A DNA stretch of 16,652 nucleotides from Chth-196 sp044376515. GTDB lineage: Bacteria > Verrucomicrobiota > Verrucomicrobiia > Chthoniobacterales > Chthoniobacteraceae. The translations under genes were made by a program, and so were the position numbers. Below, piece by piece: positions 15,498 through 16,652 of the stretch. The DNA lies in NCBI GenBank assembly GCA_044376515.1, contig JBILKV010000088.1, positions 1 through 16,652 of the forward strand. The letters run 5' to 3'. Position 1 is the stretch's first letter. Each line of letters starts with the position of its first letter. The notes under the pieces are model-generated. The model worked only from the letters and a program-made list of their open reading frames with translations, ran no database searches and had not been told where the DNA came from.

Positions 15498-15512
15498 GAG
15501 GATTTTATAATG
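15498..15512 (+). promoter_or_regulatory. Ribosome binding site of yaeQ
   Basis: GAGG at 15498-15501 lies 8 nt before ATG 15510 and supports this start, which also matches the family N-terminus MAIKATIYKA. Confidence 0.6.
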
Positions 15513-16064
15513 GCAATCAAGGCAACGATATACAAGGCGCAGCTCGAGTTGGCGGATATGGACCGGCACGTCTACGCAGAACATCACCTAACGCTCGCTC
15601 GGCACCCGTCTGAAACCGACGAACGCATGCTCATCCGGCTCTTGTCGTTCGCTCTCAACGCCCCGCCTGACAACGATGAGGGATGCCTCGAACTGGCCAA
15701 GGACATGTGGGAACCTGACGAACCTGGCCTCTGGCAGAAAGACCATACAGGACAGCTCGTGCATTGGATTGAAATTGGTCAGCCCGACGAAAAAAGGATT
15801 ATCCGTGTTTGCGCCCGCTCTGAGCGGGTAAGCGTCTATAGTTTCAGCTCGAGCACACCCGTGTGGTGGTCGGGAATCGCCGGCAAACTTGCGCGGGTGC
15901 AGAACCTCACCGTTTGGCAGGTGCCCTCTGATGAAAGTCTGCAGTTGGCCGCCCTTGCCCAGCGGACAATGAACGTTCAGGTGAGTGTCCAGGACGGAGC
16001 GATTTATGTGAGCGAGGGCCAGCGCTCCGTCGCGATTAACCTTGTCCGGCTGTATCCAAAGTAA
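15510..16064 (+). CDS. yaeQ: YaeQ family protein
   Basis: A 184-residue protein matching the YaeQ family along its full length. Landmarks in order: ATIYKAQLELADMDRHVYAEH at the N-terminus, TLARHPSETDERM, a hydrophobic stretch with the family word FALNA, EPDLW-like EPDEPGLWQKD, WIEIGQPDEKRI, YSF, VWW, GKLARVQNLTVW, ALAQRTMNVQVSVQDG and a final SEGQRSVAI. YaeQ proteins have a compact fold related to PD-(D/E)xK nucleases. In enterobacteria yaeQ was reported to compensate for loss of RfaH, but its molecular role is unsettled. It is a stand-alone gene here, with its own RBS and gene-free flanks. The family is best known from Proteobacteria, so horizontal acquisition is possible; base composition is not obviously different from neighbours. 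Confidence 0.96.
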   Translation: MAIKATIYKAQLELADMDRHVYAEHHLTLARHPSETDERMLIRLLSFALNAPPDNDEGCLELAKDMWEPDEPGLWQKDHTGQLVHWIEIGQPDEKRIIRVCARSERVSVYSFSSSTPVWWSGIAGKLARVQNLTVWQVPSDESLQLAALAQRTMNVQVSVQDGAIYVSEGQRSVAINLVRLYPK

Positions 16065-16068
16065 TCCT

Positions 16069-16099
16069 GTTGTCGCGCCCTGCTCGCGCGCCCCACAAC
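16069..16099 (+). terminator. Hairpin directly after the yaeQ stop
   Basis: GTTGT (16069-16073) pairs with ACAAC (16095-16099), and GCGC (16075-16078) with GCGC (16086-16089), a few bases after the TAA stop. The stem has unpaired bases inside and no T-tract after it, so it is a weak terminator candidate by position only. Confidence 0.3.
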
Positions 16100-16580
16100 G
16101 CCGGAGCATGGCCCTTCTGAACTACACGCCGAAATTGCGTTGCGCGCAGCGGTTCAGGCGCGAGGACAGCGGTTCACGCGAGAGCTTCTGGGGCGGAGAG
16201 GAGCTTGCGACAGTATCGAGTAGAGAAGCGCGTTGAGTGATTCGCCAAACGCGCCCCCCCTCGTCGAGCCGGAGGTGGGGGCCAGATTCGACTCCCGGGA
16301 GCAGGTTAACCAGTTTGAGTTCACTCGACGGGCGTGGGGCCGTTGCAACTTCCGTGCTTCGGTTCCTGTTTCTGGTGGCGTGTAAGTGGATGTCCTTTCG
16401 GAGCAATCGTTTTTTCTGTTTCCGTTTTTAGGCGCATCGGGCCAACTGCCCCTAGGCAACAATGCGCTTTTTTGGGCTATGTTTTTGTGAAGTCCGGCTT
16501 TCTGGGCCACAAACCTGAGGGTAGGGAGCCCGTTTCTTTGGATCGAGAGACACGTCCGCCGCTGGGGCCGCCACACGCAG

Positions 16581-16600
16581 TCCGGAAAGCTCCGGAAAGC
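16581..16600. repeat. Direct 10-bp tandem duplication
   Basis: TCCGGAAAGC occurs twice head to tail (16581-16590 and 16591-16600) in non-coding sequence. No function can be inferred. Confidence 0.8.
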
Positions 16601-16652
16601 TTCGTGAAACCCTATTGTGTCCCCTCATCCTACGGCGGGCGCCTATTCTGAC

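Larger units (their letters stand above)
14526..15509. other. 984-bp gene-free spacer rich in inverted repeats
   Basis: No protein or known RNA gene is supported between the ATPase stop and yaeQ. Open frames on both strands have no recognisable content; one (from about 15206) would overlap yaeQ in another frame and is rejected. Five hairpins lie between 14740 and 15186 and are listed separately. The last ~150 bp are relatively AT-rich and should hold the yaeQ promoter, but no clear boxes are visible. Confidence 0.6.
16065..16652. other. 588-bp right-end stretch without a recognised gene
   Basis: No known protein or RNA gene is identified. A plus-strand frame from 16334 stays open to near the edge, but its sequence has no recognisable domain or RBS. 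A candidate hairpin follows yaeQ and a small tandem duplication lies near the end. Confidence 0.5.

Noticed and set aside
15206..15613. 135-codon plus-strand frame overlapping the start of yaeQ
   Set aside because: It overlaps a certain gene by about 100 bp in another frame and has no recognisable content.
16277..16310. TTCGACTC resembling a tRNA T-loop or a tmRNA end
   Set aside because: The flanking bases do not form a T-stem, no acceptor or anticodon arm can be drawn, and no tmRNA tag peptide is encoded nearby.
16334..16651. Plus-strand frame open to the right edge
   Set aside because: There is no RBS, no domain and shadow-like composition; it remains open mainly because the window ends.

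Overview
The window looks like chromosomal DNA of a Gram-negative, high-GC environmental bacterium, most likely Verrucomicrobiota or a relative in the PVC group. This is an inference, as there is no rRNA or other marker gene. It rests on a PQQ-like beta-propeller protein opening with a secreted W-A-x-W-R-G-P motif, a neighbouring secreted esterase, a large secreted exoprotein, an MqnP/UbiA-like prenyltransferase, and starts that mostly lack a clear Shine-Dalgarno (SD) sequence.

Layout: (1) 1-2532, minus strand: one unbroken reading frame of at least 844 codons that runs off the left edge. It encodes a secreted exoprotein with a signal peptide, an eight-copy AAERA pentapeptide tract and a ~100-residue module repeated at a 422-residue spacing. 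(2) 2533-3237: gene-free apart from a decayed IS630-type transposase remnant. (3) 3238-5531, minus: a probable two-gene unit, secreted alpha/beta-hydrolase then PQQ-like propeller protein. A secreted beta-rich protein of unknown family diverges from it (5630-7057, plus). (4) 7058-7761: no gene recognised; two hairpins lie beyond the htrA stop. (5) 7762-11561, minus: a gene series in the order ubiA-like prenyltransferase, small overlapping ORF, D-hexose-6-phosphate mutarotase, HtrA/Do protease. (6) 11652-14525, plus: a P2-type, Ca2+-like cation ATPase divergent from ubiA. (7) 14526-15509: gene-free but rich in inverted repeats. (8) 15510-16064, plus: yaeQ. (9) 16065-16652: no recognisable gene.

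Working together: the hydrolase, propeller and divergent beta-rich protein all carry export signals and plausibly act on or bind polysaccharides or their ester decorations in the envelope; this is inference. HtrA is periplasmic quality control, the UbiA-like enzyme points to quinone synthesis, and the mutarotase to hexose-phosphate metabolism. These look like housekeeping genes that share a strand rather than a pathway.

The least ordinary parts are the exoprotein (modular duplication plus a 15-bp in-frame tandem repeat), the transposase relic with a stop codon at its catalytic Glu, the ATPase that lacks the Lys of its KGAPE motif, and the hairpin-rich spacer before yaeQ. I did not find a convincing new multi-gene defence or mobile system.
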